Source: JBGVMW01 sp045125095
GTDB lineage: Bacteria; Bacillota; Clostridia; Lachnospirales; Lachnospiraceae
DNA: 21,153 nt
Direction: 5' to 3'
NCBI GenBank assembly: GCA_045125095.1
Contig: JBGVMW010000080.1
Location: forward strand, 1-21,153
Part shown: piece by piece, positions 8,501 through 14,642 of the stretch
Position numbering within the stretch: position 1 is the stretch's first letter
Layout of the letters: each line of letters opens with the position of its first letter
Notes under the pieces: model-generated
Database searches by the model: none
What the model was told of the DNA's origin: nothing
What the model saw: only the letters and a program-made list of their open reading frames with translations
Program-made: the position numbers and the translations under genes

Positions 8501-10948
8501 CGAGATACGGAATTCCAGATAGAATTTACGGAAGAAACCATTATTTTAAGAGATACTACAGTATATGCGAAGTGGGAAGAAAATTCTGTCCATGCAAACA
8601 ACATTGATGCGAACTATGTAGGTGATGTGCCATTGTATCAGGGCGATACCATTCCGAAAGATGACATTATGGTATTGGTACGATTCAGTGATGGCGTTAT
8701 GCGTCGTGTAACAGAATTCACATATGGTCCTCGTGTTATGGAAAATGGAGATACTGAAGTAACTGTAAGAGTTGGAACAATGGAATGTACATTTACGATT
8801 CCATTAGGAAGACTGGTTAGATATAATATTATCTTTAATACGATGGGTGCGGAACATATTCCATCTATTACGAATCTGAAGTGGGGAACCTTCTATAATA
8901 CACTTACATTACCAACACCGTCTAAGGAAGGTTATGAATTTGGCGGTTGGTATACCTCAGATACCTATGAGGAACAGTTAGATGAAAATGGATATGTAAA
9001 TTCTAACATTACCTTATATGCAAAATGGGTAGATCCAAATGCAGAAGAAGGAAATGATGGCACCGATGGTACCGATGGAGACAATCCTTTTGGTCCTGAC
9101 TTAGATGGAGATGGTATTGCAGATAATGCAGTATTGAATTCTATCGTAGCGTCATTTAGAGGAAGCAGCAATGCGGCAGGTACACAGCTACAGGAAGCCG
9201 ATTTTAAGGTAAATGGTATTTACAGTGATGGCAATACAAAGGAAGTAACCGGATTTACCATTACGCCAGATATATTGAGTGCCGGTGAAAACCACATTAC
9301 AATCACATATCAGGAAAAGACAGCGGAAGTAGTCGTGACAGCAGTAGATAAGAGCCTAAAAGCAATACATGCTTCTTATAGAGGAGAAGCATTGCCGATG
9401 GGTACTGAGATTGATAAGTCATTAATACAGGTTATGGCAATCTATAGTGATGGAACGTCGGAACAGGTGACAGAGTTTACAATCGACCCGGCAACTATTA
9501 CAGCCGTAGGCAATAATACCATTACGGTTGCTTATCAGGATCAGACAACCACAGTAAGCATTTTCGGTTTGAATGAAGATGGAACTGTGGGAGATCAGAA
9601 GGAGAATGATCCGGAGACTTTAACAGCGATAACAGCAGTTTATGTGGGCAGCGACCTTCAGGTAGGAAAAGAAATTCCATTAGATAAGATAGTAGTTATG
9701 GGTGTTTATGGTGATGGCAGATCGGAACAGCTTACCGAATTTGAGATTAGTCCAAAGACAATTAAACAGGTTGGCGAAAATGAAATCACGATAACACATG
9801 AAGAATTAAAGACTACTGTTATGATTAATGGTGTGAAGGATGCAACTGATAAGGATGCAGATAAGGATGGCACCAATGGAAAGGACGATGCCAACAGTAC
9901 AAACAAAGATGGAACCAATTCATCAGAAGATGCAGATGGTGATGGCTCAGATGATGGTACAGGTACTGGAGATGGAAGTGAAAATGATTTCTTGGATAAG
10001 AGTCCGGAAGCATTTGAGCAGTTAGTAGCAGAAATACAAGCAGATGTAGATGCAAATACTGACGGTGGTGAAGGAAGCAGTGATAGTAACCGTGAAAAGA
10101 TAGCGGAAGCATTGCAGATATTACATGATATGAATTCCAAGGAACTTTCCGAAGTAAGCCAGGAATCCTTAGATACGTTAGACAATCTGATTGGTAATTT
10201 AAGCAATATTGGTTATGTAGTAGATTCTGCGATTCCGGAATTTGAGATGACAAATGCAGATGTAAGAGGTCTGGGCTTATCTTTAGAGCCGGAAGATGTT
10301 TTAAATACTGATGAAATCGAAATGAGATTGCAGGTAGAATTTGCAAATCCGGATTCTGAAGATAAAGATTTAATGGAGCAATTTGCAGCACTTTCTGGAA
10401 TGCAGATTATACAGTACTTTGACTTGTCAGTATTTAAGGAAAATATTACGACGGAAGCAACAGAGAAGCTTGAGGAAACATTCCTTCCAGTGGCAGTTAC
10501 CGTGTCTATACCAAAGGAGAGTTTAGGAATGCCGTCCTATAATGCATTGCGTAATCATGAGGGAACCATTGACATCTTACCAGATGAAGATACCAATCCA
10601 ATGCGACTTACGTTCTCAACGGATCGTTTCTCGTTATATGCAATGGCATATCAGATACCAAGCACGACGAATGGAGATGCAACCACCAATGGAGATGCAA
10701 CCACAAGCGGAGATGCAACAACCAATGGGGATGCAACCACCAATGGGGATGCAACGGGAAAGAATGGTGGTTTCTCAAATATTATCTTCTTATTGATTGC
10801 AGCAGCGGTAATCGCACTGTGTATCTTGATTATCACCATTGCCATTATGAAGGACAATGACGATGAAGAGGATGAAATTCTTTCGGCATTAGAGAAAAAG
10901 CCAACGGAAACAGTAGAACCAAAAAAGGAAGCGAATAAGGAAGAGTAA
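2543..10948 (+). CDS. Giant secreted, membrane-anchored surface protein with degenerate transglutaminase-like, InlB B-repeat and Ig-like domains
   Basis: A 2801-residue protein of about 300 kDa. The N-terminus (MKKHYKKWLAALLAGVIV) is a signal peptide with likely cleavage near residues 31-32. Residues about 205-325 resemble a transglutaminase-like domain, but the catalytic Cys position is Ser250 (GKSGSAGYA for GKGVCQGYA) and the His position is Pro281 (PVWN for HAWN); the Asp is kept (Asp296 in WYHLDV). An Ig-like domain follows (about 367-454), then an InlB B-repeat (about 464-533, FDSNGG to YAKW) and a beta-rich stretch to about 1000 that I cannot assign. Residues about 1070-1930 are helical and unassigned. 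Two more B-repeats (about 1945-2011 and 2093-2163) flank another Ig-like unit. An Asp-rich linker with DLDGDGIADN precedes three Ig-like repeats (about 2198-2431), a second acidic linker, and a juxtamembrane beta domain (about 2567-2706). A TTNGDA repeat stalk leads to one transmembrane helix (about 2746-2769) and a charged 33-residue tail. There is no LPXTG motif. The likely role is adhesion or surface scaffolding, by inference from domains. Confidence 0.9.
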   Translation: MKKHYKKWLAALLAGVIVCESVSPAIVSEAAQSVNVENPTYEDIALEREDVLAKDEEATTPEYETNSITVMTTWVATRLKNGDTKFIVHYSGSDYRTILSSGKMKTEVLKKAFQKDMADSTSDGPYLYNKMKDVVVDEVVNNATGVNKLTFTVQYVESAEQTEAVDESVERLLFTGSGENSTGELYTMIQDYIKEAKASGNKEKETYCKVKAVHDYVALYVEKGDSVTVDGEAIATCSTYDALKYGKSGSAGYAGLVYKLLKKLGIDSSIIRGPKENGSVPVWNIVQIGEKWYHLDVYRDDNDKAKGYDASGNETSYGRTYDYFLLGMESAPDVDSKFAEYRTAFAMSDKNYGSQDNNTTEKPSEDAVVGIIATWTGGKVAVGKDIPKGKMIVHAYFNQSEYEAALNGTGTDEPNYKRVAVADFTLSPASPTKLGNNTVTVNYRGKTSTVTVPGVASEVTSSELCLSFDSNGGSAVKNIYLLQGDYVNISTIIPKKNGATFGGWYVDRDLLTRCLNKFTITNDVTLYAKWVTNKISALKADYYGESLTVEPKTSTGSTSADYKEGVTQDDYSITYEESPSDFVAIDNKYSDGTISSKDNRYVIMTNAIKIAEGQEYAFSFDLSKKRYGQDYQYVHAVYAKQANSYVPVTADMLADVNNQLYVAKVTEKANLVNLDAYVAALDLSKLKVTAYWTGGDALEEEISDYTLKVKYPSDKAIYDASTNSILFFDQATGKAYLPEAGMQIVMEASAGDVTDTFTVYVGETEPYQEQEIVEASEAPSAQEAYALYLYDSMEHAIAARKNESKDSGEGYLADGSFSEVDAGTTFSSLLSEIRKAISIGDGQALEGIYYVTDGKDEDGEAIKTGQRILSSTRVNQEMYLYPSYYKTTVDKINIYSATTDEIAKKAMMYLETSSGDAQIAGASLATPGGVNKYTRFSEISDLFKTTDVEGQSFVGWFCLEYVTMADGTTKLVEKQINDSTIFSQTTIIYPRYDYKYVKYITAVYSGLPVERQSNISLNDLLVKAYFSDYSVKILENGEGGYIINSVYAANVPSTTFTVYYASDNPYKTGISMGTAEDIAKYQELLEGYDTGNLLQKLQHILGNDGTSMGSYEENTGEDLSNVETVLRTKMGSYEENTQTLFDEAEAIETALAQIADSATGELQDAQKFKYASLDTYKSTLKSKWSGTSTTDKVNAIKTLREMAKSVILADMVNTYSDAEAKLFAQKLPSMINRQNFVAIVSEAEKTVIKESVAEECVTQLDQYAGSLQMKTLSDKEKQAVKAYVIANMTNADVQSVIGGDYSAGSVQNVVKKQLKSLLESDKGTALLNTMLKTVLRNTSTDAPTVFAGYLTGLFDEIEKEQYKKLLSTINTYVCTYMAIDDSKKADLATAIKESCDNQNTTHELYDAIVAKDKDKIAAVLESIVVKLANVDVEKTSYCGTTENDLTALQDAAGAASEDRNAALTSLLMTYFSNAYTIISGQAMSSDMMKKLNEHIKVNCSTYYHLIINTKDTGTNPTAIADLNSAFETVITNHMINLPVTSTTTILDAAEINDRAELMPMLQNAICNKLLNTDNTVKGLACEESELNTYLNTYVMSHIDAIYLNHYVKIKNSTGGTVQKTYETEFEKDVAKYLAEALVKVNSKKCIEQVKAISVTAIQNSLPTNVVDVATDAVLEDCVDKWMEFVRGQIEADLLVNTLMDSVETNKALLVAMNEDNLCGGEPLATAVEGESAPYPYVTNFSTDEILTRLVKERDKAVQQAAVNAKSLYNEATDMADTIRALIKGSQELELLLQDTNLGDVRIALQPVYKEGGVFATQYDALREQLVEYGLDTSEIDELVKPMLANKMTTAEAIMALLGGTTDLEKVTGSDAVDKLINGNEDSGTPALNDITETLVNVQEGLKFDDVYLDLKRALTTLSYVQGDDTNIYLKASFSVDVFDNKDTTYRVTFDSNGGSTVESITGIVKGDTVTLPEEPYRKGYIFCGWYRDTEFQIEFTEETIILRDTTVYAKWEENSVHANNIDANYVGDVPLYQGDTIPKDDIMVLVRFSDGVMRRVTEFTYGPRVMENGDTEVTVRVGTMECTFTIPLGRLVRYNIIFNTMGAEHIPSITNLKWGTFYNTLTLPTPSKEGYEFGGWYTSDTYEEQLDENGYVNSNITLYAKWVDPNAEEGNDGTDGTDGDNPFGPDLDGDGIADNAVLNSIVASFRGSSNAAGTQLQEADFKVNGIYSDGNTKEVTGFTITPDILSAGENHITITYQEKTAEVVVTAVDKSLKAIHASYRGEALPMGTEIDKSLIQVMAIYSDGTSEQVTEFTIDPATITAVGNNTITVAYQDQTTTVSIFGLNEDGTVGDQKENDPETLTAITAVYVGSDLQVGKEIPLDKIVVMGVYGDGRSEQLTEFEISPKTIKQVGENEITITHEELKTTVMINGVKDATDKDADKDGTNGKDDANSTNKDGTNSSEDADGDGSDDGTGTGDGSENDFLDKSPEAFEQLVAEIQADVDANTDGGEGSSDSNREKIAEALQILHDMNSKELSEVSQESLDTLDNLIGNLSNIGYVVDSAIPEFEMTNADVRGLGLSLEPEDVLNTDEIEMRLQVEFANPDSEDKDLMEQFAALSGMQIIQYFDLSVFKENITTEATEKLEETFLPVAVTVSIPKESLGMPSYNALRNHEGTIDILPDEDTNPMRLTFSTDRFSLYAMAYQIPSTTNGDATTNGDATTSGDATTNGDATTNGDATGKNGGFSNIIFLLIAAAVIALCILIITIAIMKDNDDEEDEILSALEKKPTETVEPKKEANKEE
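5864..5952 (+). repeat. Exact 23-bp in-frame direct repeat inside the giant gene
   Basis: Positions 5864-5886 and 5930-5952 are identical over 23 bases and lie 66 bases apart, so the peptide MGSYEENT occurs twice, 22 residues apart. The surrounding codons differ. This fits a small local duplication at the start of the long helical region, with the flanks having diverged. Confidence 0.85.
10664..10753 (+). repeat. Five tandem 18-bp repeats coding for TTNGDA
   Basis: Five consecutive 18-base units encode TTNGDA, with one TTSGDA variant in the third unit. Copies differ only at a few, mostly synonymous, positions (GGA/GGG, ACC/ACA/ACG). They form a flexible Thr/Asn/Gly/Asp stalk at residues 2708-2737, directly before the membrane helix. 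Such arrays commonly vary in copy number between strains. Confidence 0.92.
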
Positions 10949-10952
10949 GATA

Positions 10953-10974
10953 AACCGGGTGGAAACACCCGGTT
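10953..10974. terminator. Shared terminator hairpin between convergent genes
   Basis: AACCGGGTG (10953-10961) and CACCCGGTT (10966-10974) form a perfect 9-bp stem with a GAAA loop. It lies four bases after the giant gene's stop codon, and its right arm overlaps the stop codon of the minus-strand amidase. The tail is ATTTTA on the plus strand and TATC on the minus strand, so the U-tract is weak in both directions and termination may be incomplete. Confidence 0.7.
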
Positions 10975-11734
10975 ATTTTAGTATATAGGTGGAATAACCT
11001 GCGTTTCGAAGCTGTTTTTCCATGTCTACTGCTTCCTTTAAGGTATTGTAAGCACCAATCTGTATTCGGTAATAGGTTCCATCAAACTGTATATAGGCAG
11101 GAAACCCCTGTGTAAGAAGCTGGTTTAAAAAACGTTCGGCATATGTGCGGTTTTCATAAACGCCTAAATTAATGTGATATTGAAGTGTAATTTGTTGTGT
11201 ATCCTTGAGCAGCATATCTGTCAAGGAATCGACCAGAGCATCAATAATTAATTGGAAATACTGGTCGAGAAGAATGTTGTCATCCTTATGATTTAAAAAA
11301 CCAAGTTCCATTAGGATGGCAGGCATCTTTGTTTTTCGCAGTACGATGAGATGTGGGTGTTCTTCAATTCCCAGATTAATAAAACCTTGATTAGACAAAG
11401 TATTCAATAATGCAGAGGCAATTTTGTTCCGAATACCGCTGTCTTCATATACAAGTGCCAGGCTTCCTCGGGCAGAGCCGGGGATAGGCATAACGTTTCG
11501 GTGAAATGATAGGAAAAGATTTGAATCCGCATCATTAGCAGATGTGGCTTTTTCATATGGTGTCTGATAAATATCTGTTGTTCTGGTATAATGAACATCG
11601 AAGCCTTTTTCTTTTAATTTTTCTCCTAAGGCAAGGACAATCTTTAAATTATCATCTTTTTCTTTGCGTCCACCATAAACAGAACCCCAGTCATATCCGC
11701 CGTGACCAGCATCAAGAGTGATTTTATACGGCAT
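10973..11734 (-). CDS. N-acetylmuramoyl-L-alanine amidase (Amidase_3) with C-terminal SPOR domain
   Basis: The 253-residue enzyme should cleave the amide bond between MurNAc and the L-Ala of the peptide stem in peptidoglycan. The Amidase_3 domain (residues 1 to about 175) shows the expected zinc ligands His11 (DAGHGG), Glu25 and His78 (SFHRN), and the catalytic Glu143 (ILMELGF). Residues about 182-253 form a SPOR domain, which binds denuded glycan strands and often directs proteins to division septa or spores. The protein has no signal peptide or membrane helix; translation starts only seven residues before the catalytic fold. The start is supported by GAGG seven bases upstream and by the lack of any in-frame upstream extension. 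It is convergent with the giant surface gene and has its own promoter. Export could be non-classical, or occur on lysis as for mother-cell amidases. Confidence 0.92.
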   Translation of the reverse strand: MPYKITLDAGHGGYDWGSVYGGRKEKDDNLKIVLALGEKLKEKGFDVHYTRTTDIYQTPYEKATSANDADSNLFLSFHRNVMPIPGSARGSLALVYEDSGIRNKIASALLNTLSNQGFINLGIEEHPHLIVLRKTKMPAILMELGFLNHKDDNILLDQYFQLIIDALVDSLTDMLLKDTQQITLQYHINLGVYENRTYAERFLNQLLTQGFPAYIQFDGTYYRIQIGAYNTLKEAVDMEKQLRNAGYSTYILK

Positions 11735-11767
11735 AGAGATACCTCATAAGAAGGAAGACCTTACGCT

Positions 11768-11796
11768 ATTATATGAAAAAAAGAGTTATTTATGAA
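11768..11796 (-). promoter_or_regulatory. Candidate promoter of the amidase gene
   Basis: On the minus strand TTCATA (11791-11796) and a perfect TATAAT (11768-11773) are 17 bases apart, placing the transcription start roughly 25-30 bases before the amidase ATG. Confidence 0.5.
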
Positions 11797-11828
11797 TAAA
11801 TAATAAAAGAAAGGGTATTATAATAGGG

Positions 11829-11898
11829 AGCAGTGCAACTGTTCGAAATACTTATCCTCCCCTTTTTTAAGTCTGTCGGTGAACCGGCAGGCTTTTTT
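11829..11898 (+). ncRNA. Candidate small RNA with anti-Shine-Dalgarno stretch
   Basis: A TATAAT box at 11819-11824 is followed by a 6-bp hairpin (AGCAGT-GCA-ACTGTT, 11829-11843), a single-stranded pyrimidine-rich segment containing CCTCCCC (11856-11862), and a strong terminator. No gene precedes this terminator in the plus direction, since the upstream amidase runs the other way, so it must end a short transcript or read-through. The layout of 5' hairpin, anti-Shine-Dalgarno seed and terminator is that of a trans-acting regulatory RNA. The -35 region is poor, so the call is tentative. Confidence 0.35.
11871..11898 (+). terminator. Strong rho-independent terminator
   Basis: GTCTGTCGG (11871-11879) pairs with CCGGCAGGC (11884-11892), including two G-U pairs, around a TGAA tetraloop, followed by six T. 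It is orphan in the sense that no coding gene lies upstream on this strand. Confidence 0.85.
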
Positions 11899-11965
11899 AT
11901 ATACTAGGAAATTACAACAGTCCGTTGTATGAGGTAATGTATGAAATTTCCTAGTATATAAAAAA
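11893..11965. repeat. 21-bp perfect inverted repeat with inner hairpin
   Basis: The arms at 11893-11913 and 11945-11965 are perfect reverse complements over 21 bases, with a 31-base centre that itself contains an ACAAC-AGTCC-GTTGT hairpin (11914-11928). The left arm begins with the T-run of the preceding terminator, and the right arm ends four bases before the -35 box of the next gene's promoter. It encodes no protein. It might be a regulatory site for the 66-residue protein gene, a transcript-insulating structure, or a small mobile repeat. Confidence 0.8.
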
Positions 11966-11968
11966 TAG

Positions 11969-11997
11969 TTGCAATTTAGTTTGGTTCCGTTTATACT
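11969..11997 (+). promoter_or_regulatory. Promoter of the small membrane protein gene
   Basis: TTGCAA (11969-11974) and TATACT (11992-11997) are exactly 17 bases apart, leaving a short leader of about 28 bases that carries the ribosome binding site. Confidence 0.65.
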
Positions 11998-12031
11998 TGA
12001 AGGGCAGGAAACGTTAGAAAGGAGCAATACA

Positions 12032-12232
12032 ATGAAAAGAGTAAAAAAAGTAATTGCAGTTATATTGTGCATTGTGTTAATTGGACTCTATGTTGCTACC
12101 TTTGTGTTATCTTTGATAGATAGTGAGAATACAAGGAATCTTCTCACAGCATCCATATTTATGACGGTGGTTGTACCAGTTGTTCTGTATGCTATGATGC
12201 TGGTAGCTAAGATATGGGGTGGTGATGAGTGA
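12032..12232 (+). CDS. Small membrane protein, 66 residues, function unknown
   Basis: The start ATG at 12032 follows AAAGGAG with normal spacing; the longer open frame beginning at 11969 would start inside the promoter. The protein has two hydrophobic segments, residues about 7-28 and about 38-60, separated by a short polar stretch (DSENTRN), with basic residues at the N-terminus (MKRVKK). This predicts a two-helix inner membrane hairpin. Small two-helix proteins of this kind are common in Lachnospiraceae, but I know no assigned function. It may be co-transcribed with the ParA-like gene 119 bases downstream, because no terminator separates them. Confidence 0.75.
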   Translation: MKRVKKVIAVILCIVLIGLYVATFVLSLIDSENTRNLLTASIFMTVVVPVVLYAMMLVAKIWGGDE

Positions 12233-12351
12233 GAAGAAGATTTTAAAGAAAAAAAATAATTCTATTCTATATTTCAAAATAGTTCTAGTTAGCAGAGTTC
12301 ATCTGTATTCTTAAAATTTCCAAAGTGAATTCAGAGAGAGGAGAATCAAAA

Positions 12352-13140
12352 TTGAAAATTGTTTTCTGGCAGCCATATCATATGGAGTATGGCAGTGAAT
12401 ACCTGTCAAAGGCTATTGCTGGAATGGCAGGTCTTATGGGGGACACGTCTATATTGGTAGAGGCGCCGACCTGGGAAGAAAAGCAGGAAGAGAAGTTGAG
12501 TGACGTGCTTGTGGCAGAAGCTGGAAATGTGTATTATCAGATTCGAAAGGATTTGACCAGGATAGTGGATGTATACAGGGAGGATGGCTGGTGTCACACG
12601 CGTTTTCTGAAAGAAAATGTAATTCCGGCAGGAAGGAATTGTTTTCGTATGCCGCATGCAACGGATGGCGGAAGTTATGCAGCATATTATAACTTGATGC
12701 CATATTGCAAACAGATATTTTATATGCTATCCTGCGAATATCAGCATACTTTCTGGGATGTGGGACGGTTACAGGTGCCATATCTTACTTATTTTTTGAG
12801 AGAAGCAGACTTGATTGTTGTGAATTTAGAAAATAATCAGGACTCATTGGATTCGTTTTTCGAAACCTTTCATAGGTTTCAAGGGAAGTTTTTCTATGTA
12901 ATCAATGGAGCCGATTTTCATGGCCATTTATCCAAACAGACTATATTACAACGATATCGGATTGGGGAGAATCATTTAGGAATCTTAAAGCATTATCATA
13001 ACTTTTTTGCCACAGTAGAAGAATATGAAATAATGTGGCGAATTGGGCAGGAGTATGAACGGAGAAAACTGCATAATTTTGGTGAAGAATGTATGCAGAT
13101 ATGGAAACAGTTACAGCGGGTTTTTTTATATACAGAGTGA
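12352..13140 (+). CDS. ParA/MinD-like protein without a recognisable P-loop
   Basis: The TTG at 12352 is the preferred start because AGGAG lies eight bases before it; an upstream GTG at 12325 in the same frame has no such site. The product is 262 residues. Its overall pattern suggests a degenerate ParA/MinD-type fold: an opening strand KIVFWQP followed by a loop where a Walker A would be (HMEYGSEYLSK instead of a GKT/S-containing loop), a strand-like DLIVVNLENNQ, the strand KFFYVINGADF, and a late strand-turn reading LGILKHYHNF. The canonical lysine and Thr/Ser of the P-loop are missing, so ATP hydrolysis is unlikely. Similar pseudo-ATPases of the TadZ/CpaE type place secretion or pilus machinery in other bacteria, but no tad, pilus or partition gene is visible here. 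The family assignment rests on pattern only; the frame itself is convincing. Confidence 0.6.
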   Translation: MKIVFWQPYHMEYGSEYLSKAIAGMAGLMGDTSILVEAPTWEEKQEEKLSDVLVAEAGNVYYQIRKDLTRIVDVYREDGWCHTRFLKENVIPAGRNCFRMPHATDGGSYAAYYNLMPYCKQIFYMLSCEYQHTFWDVGRLQVPYLTYFLREADLIVVNLENNQDSLDSFFETFHRFQGKFFYVINGADFHGHLSKQTILQRYRIGENHLGILKHYHNFFATVEEYEIMWRIGQEYERRKLHNFGEECMQIWKQLQRVFLYTE

Positions 13141-13148
13141 GGGTATAC

Positions 13149-13179
13149 AAAAAGAGCAGGTCTGTAAGTCAGACCTGCT
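13149..13179 (-). terminator. Terminator of the HlyC/CorC-family gene
   Basis: AGCAGGTCTG (13155-13164) and CAGACCTGCT (13170-13179) form a perfect 10-bp stem with a 5-base loop. Read on the minus strand the stem is followed after one C by five T, as expected for the end of the minus-strand gene. On the plus strand no T-run follows, so it would stop the ParA-like transcript only weakly. Confidence 0.85.
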
Positions 13180-13188
13180 GATATGTTG

Positions 13189-14478
13189 TTATACGACTGG
13201 TTTCATTTTCGCATCTTTCGATACGGACTCTGGAAAATATATATGCACTTTGTCAATTCTGTTTTTTTCAACAGACTCTACTTCCAATGTAATACCATTT
13301 TCCAGTGTAATACTTTCCTTTTCTTCTGGAAGATGGTCTAAATGTTCAATAATAAATCCGCCAATGGAATCATAATCATCAGATTCTAATTCCAAATCAA
13401 GAGCTGTGTTAATATCATCAATTTTCATGGAACCTTCTGCTAAGTATTCCAGATTATTGATTTGCTGAAGCATTTCCTCTTCATCATCGTCGTATTCATC
13501 ACGAATATCACCAACAATTTCTTCGAGCAAGTCTTCTAATGTAATCAGACCGGCAGTTGTTCCATATTCATCCAGAACAATAGCAATATTGATGGCATTT
13601 TTGCGCATTTCTATCATTAATTCACTGGTATTCTTGAATTCATAAGTGAAATACGCTTCACGAAGAATGTCCCGAATATGGAAATCTTCATCATTGTCAC
13701 AAAGTAATAAATCCTTCATATTTAAGATACCAATTACATTGTCTGTTGTGTCTTCGTATACTGGGATACGAGTGTATTTATTTTCACGGAACAGTGCAAT
13801 CAATTCTTCGCGTGTGGAATCCACTTGTGCAAAAGTCATGTCAATACGTGGTACCATAACATCTTTTGCAAGCGAATCTCCAAAGTCGAACACGTTATTA
13901 ATCATCTCGCGTTCGGTACTTTCGATAACCCCGTCATCATGGCTGGCATCTACAATTGTACGAAGTTCTATTTCAGTCATCGTTGTATTTTTCTTCGAAG
14001 GATCTACGTGTAGCAGTAATAAGAAACCGGTGGATAATTTATTGATAATAAAAATAACTGGCGTTAGAATTTTCATCAATGTATAAATTACACCACTGTA
14101 TGCCAAAGAAAGCTTTTCTGCATAAATCGTTGCCATTGTCTTTGGTGTGATTTCACCAAAAATCAAAATCAAAACGGTAAGAATAGCAGTTGCTATCGTA
14201 ACACCGGCATTTCCGAACAGCTTGTCAGCCAGCAAAGTGGCAACAGAAGATGCTGTAATATTTACAATGTTGTTACCAATCAGAATGGCGCTTAACATTT
14301 TACCGGAATCCGCTGTGATAAGCAGTACACGTTTTGCACGTTTATCCCCTTCATCAGCTTTTGTTTTGATACGGATTTGATTCACCGTAGTCAAAGCTGT
14401 TTCTGCTGATGAGAAAAATGCAGATAATAACAATAAAACAAGTAACAAAATAAGTTGTATGGCATCGCCAGATTCCAA
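13189..14478 (-). CDS. HlyC/CorC (CNNM/DUF21) family membrane protein with CBS domains
   Basis: The best start is the TTG at 14478, preceded by AAAGGAGAGG; the open frame continues 27 codons upstream but includes the promoter. The product is 429 residues. The N-terminal DUF21/CNNM domain has about four membrane segments (residues about 6-26, 60-85, 92-112 and 123-155) with motifs FFSSAETAL, GNNIVNI and GEITPKT. Two CBS domains follow (VMVPRIDM near residue 210; LDEYGTTAGLITLEDLLEEIVGDI near 300), and the C-terminal CorC_HlyC domain is recognisable as DDYDSIGGFI. Family members are linked to Mg2+ or other cation homeostasis; haemolysin function is a legacy name. It has its own promoter and terminator and appears monocistronic. 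Confidence 0.93.
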   Translation of the reverse strand: MESGDAIQLILLLVLLLLSAFFSSAETALTTVNQIRIKTKADEGDKRAKRVLLITADSGKMLSAILIGNNIVNITASSVATLLADKLFGNAGVTIATAILTVLILIFGEITPKTMATIYAEKLSLAYSGVIYTLMKILTPVIFIINKLSTGFLLLLHVDPSKKNTTMTEIELRTIVDASHDDGVIESTEREMINNVFDFGDSLAKDVMVPRIDMTFAQVDSTREELIALFRENKYTRIPVYEDTTDNVIGILNMKDLLLCDNDEDFHIRDILREAYFTYEFKNTSELMIEMRKNAINIAIVLDEYGTTAGLITLEDLLEEIVGDIRDEYDDDEEEMLQQINNLEYLAEGSMKIDDINTALDLELESDDYDSIGGFIIEHLDHLPEEKESITLENGITLEVESVEKNRIDKVHIYFPESVSKDAKMKPVV

Positions 14479-14530
14479 AATATCCTCTCCTTTATAAAAA
14501 TGTATTCTAAAAAAATTTAAGTTAATCAAA

Positions 14531-14559
14531 AATATACCTTTTTTCGAATAATTTGTCAA
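14531..14559 (-). promoter_or_regulatory. Consensus promoter of the HlyC/CorC-family gene
   Basis: On the minus strand TTGACA (14554-14559) and TATATT (14531-14536) are 17 bases apart. The predicted start leaves a leader of about 45 bases before the TTG start codon. Confidence 0.8.
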
Positions 14560-14642
14560 GAATGTTTCCTGTATAGTAAGAATATATTTTATTAAATTAA
14601 TGTAAAAACAAGAAATGGATTGCTTCGGAAAGGAAAATCAAT

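Noticed and set aside
9706..10391. Long minus-strand frames (166 and 188 residues) inside the giant surface protein gene.
   Set aside because: They are shadows of a codon-biased, Asp/Gly/Thr-rich coding region; their translations are Ser/Leu/His-rich with no domain or ribosome site.
10664..10753. The 18-bp tandem array as a CRISPR array.
   Set aside because: The units are adjacent without unique spacers and lie in frame inside a coding sequence.
12225..12314. A 29-codon frame overlapping the end of the 66-residue membrane protein gene (GATGAGTGA overlap).
   Set aside because: The start has no good ribosome site, the peptide is short and Lys/Asn-rich as expected from A-rich intergenic DNA, and it has no recognisable features.
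12352..13140. The ParA-like gene as part of a plasmid or integrative-element partition module.
   Set aside because: No parB, replication, integrase or conjugation gene is visible, and the P-loop is absent; the neighbours are chromosomal housekeeping genes.
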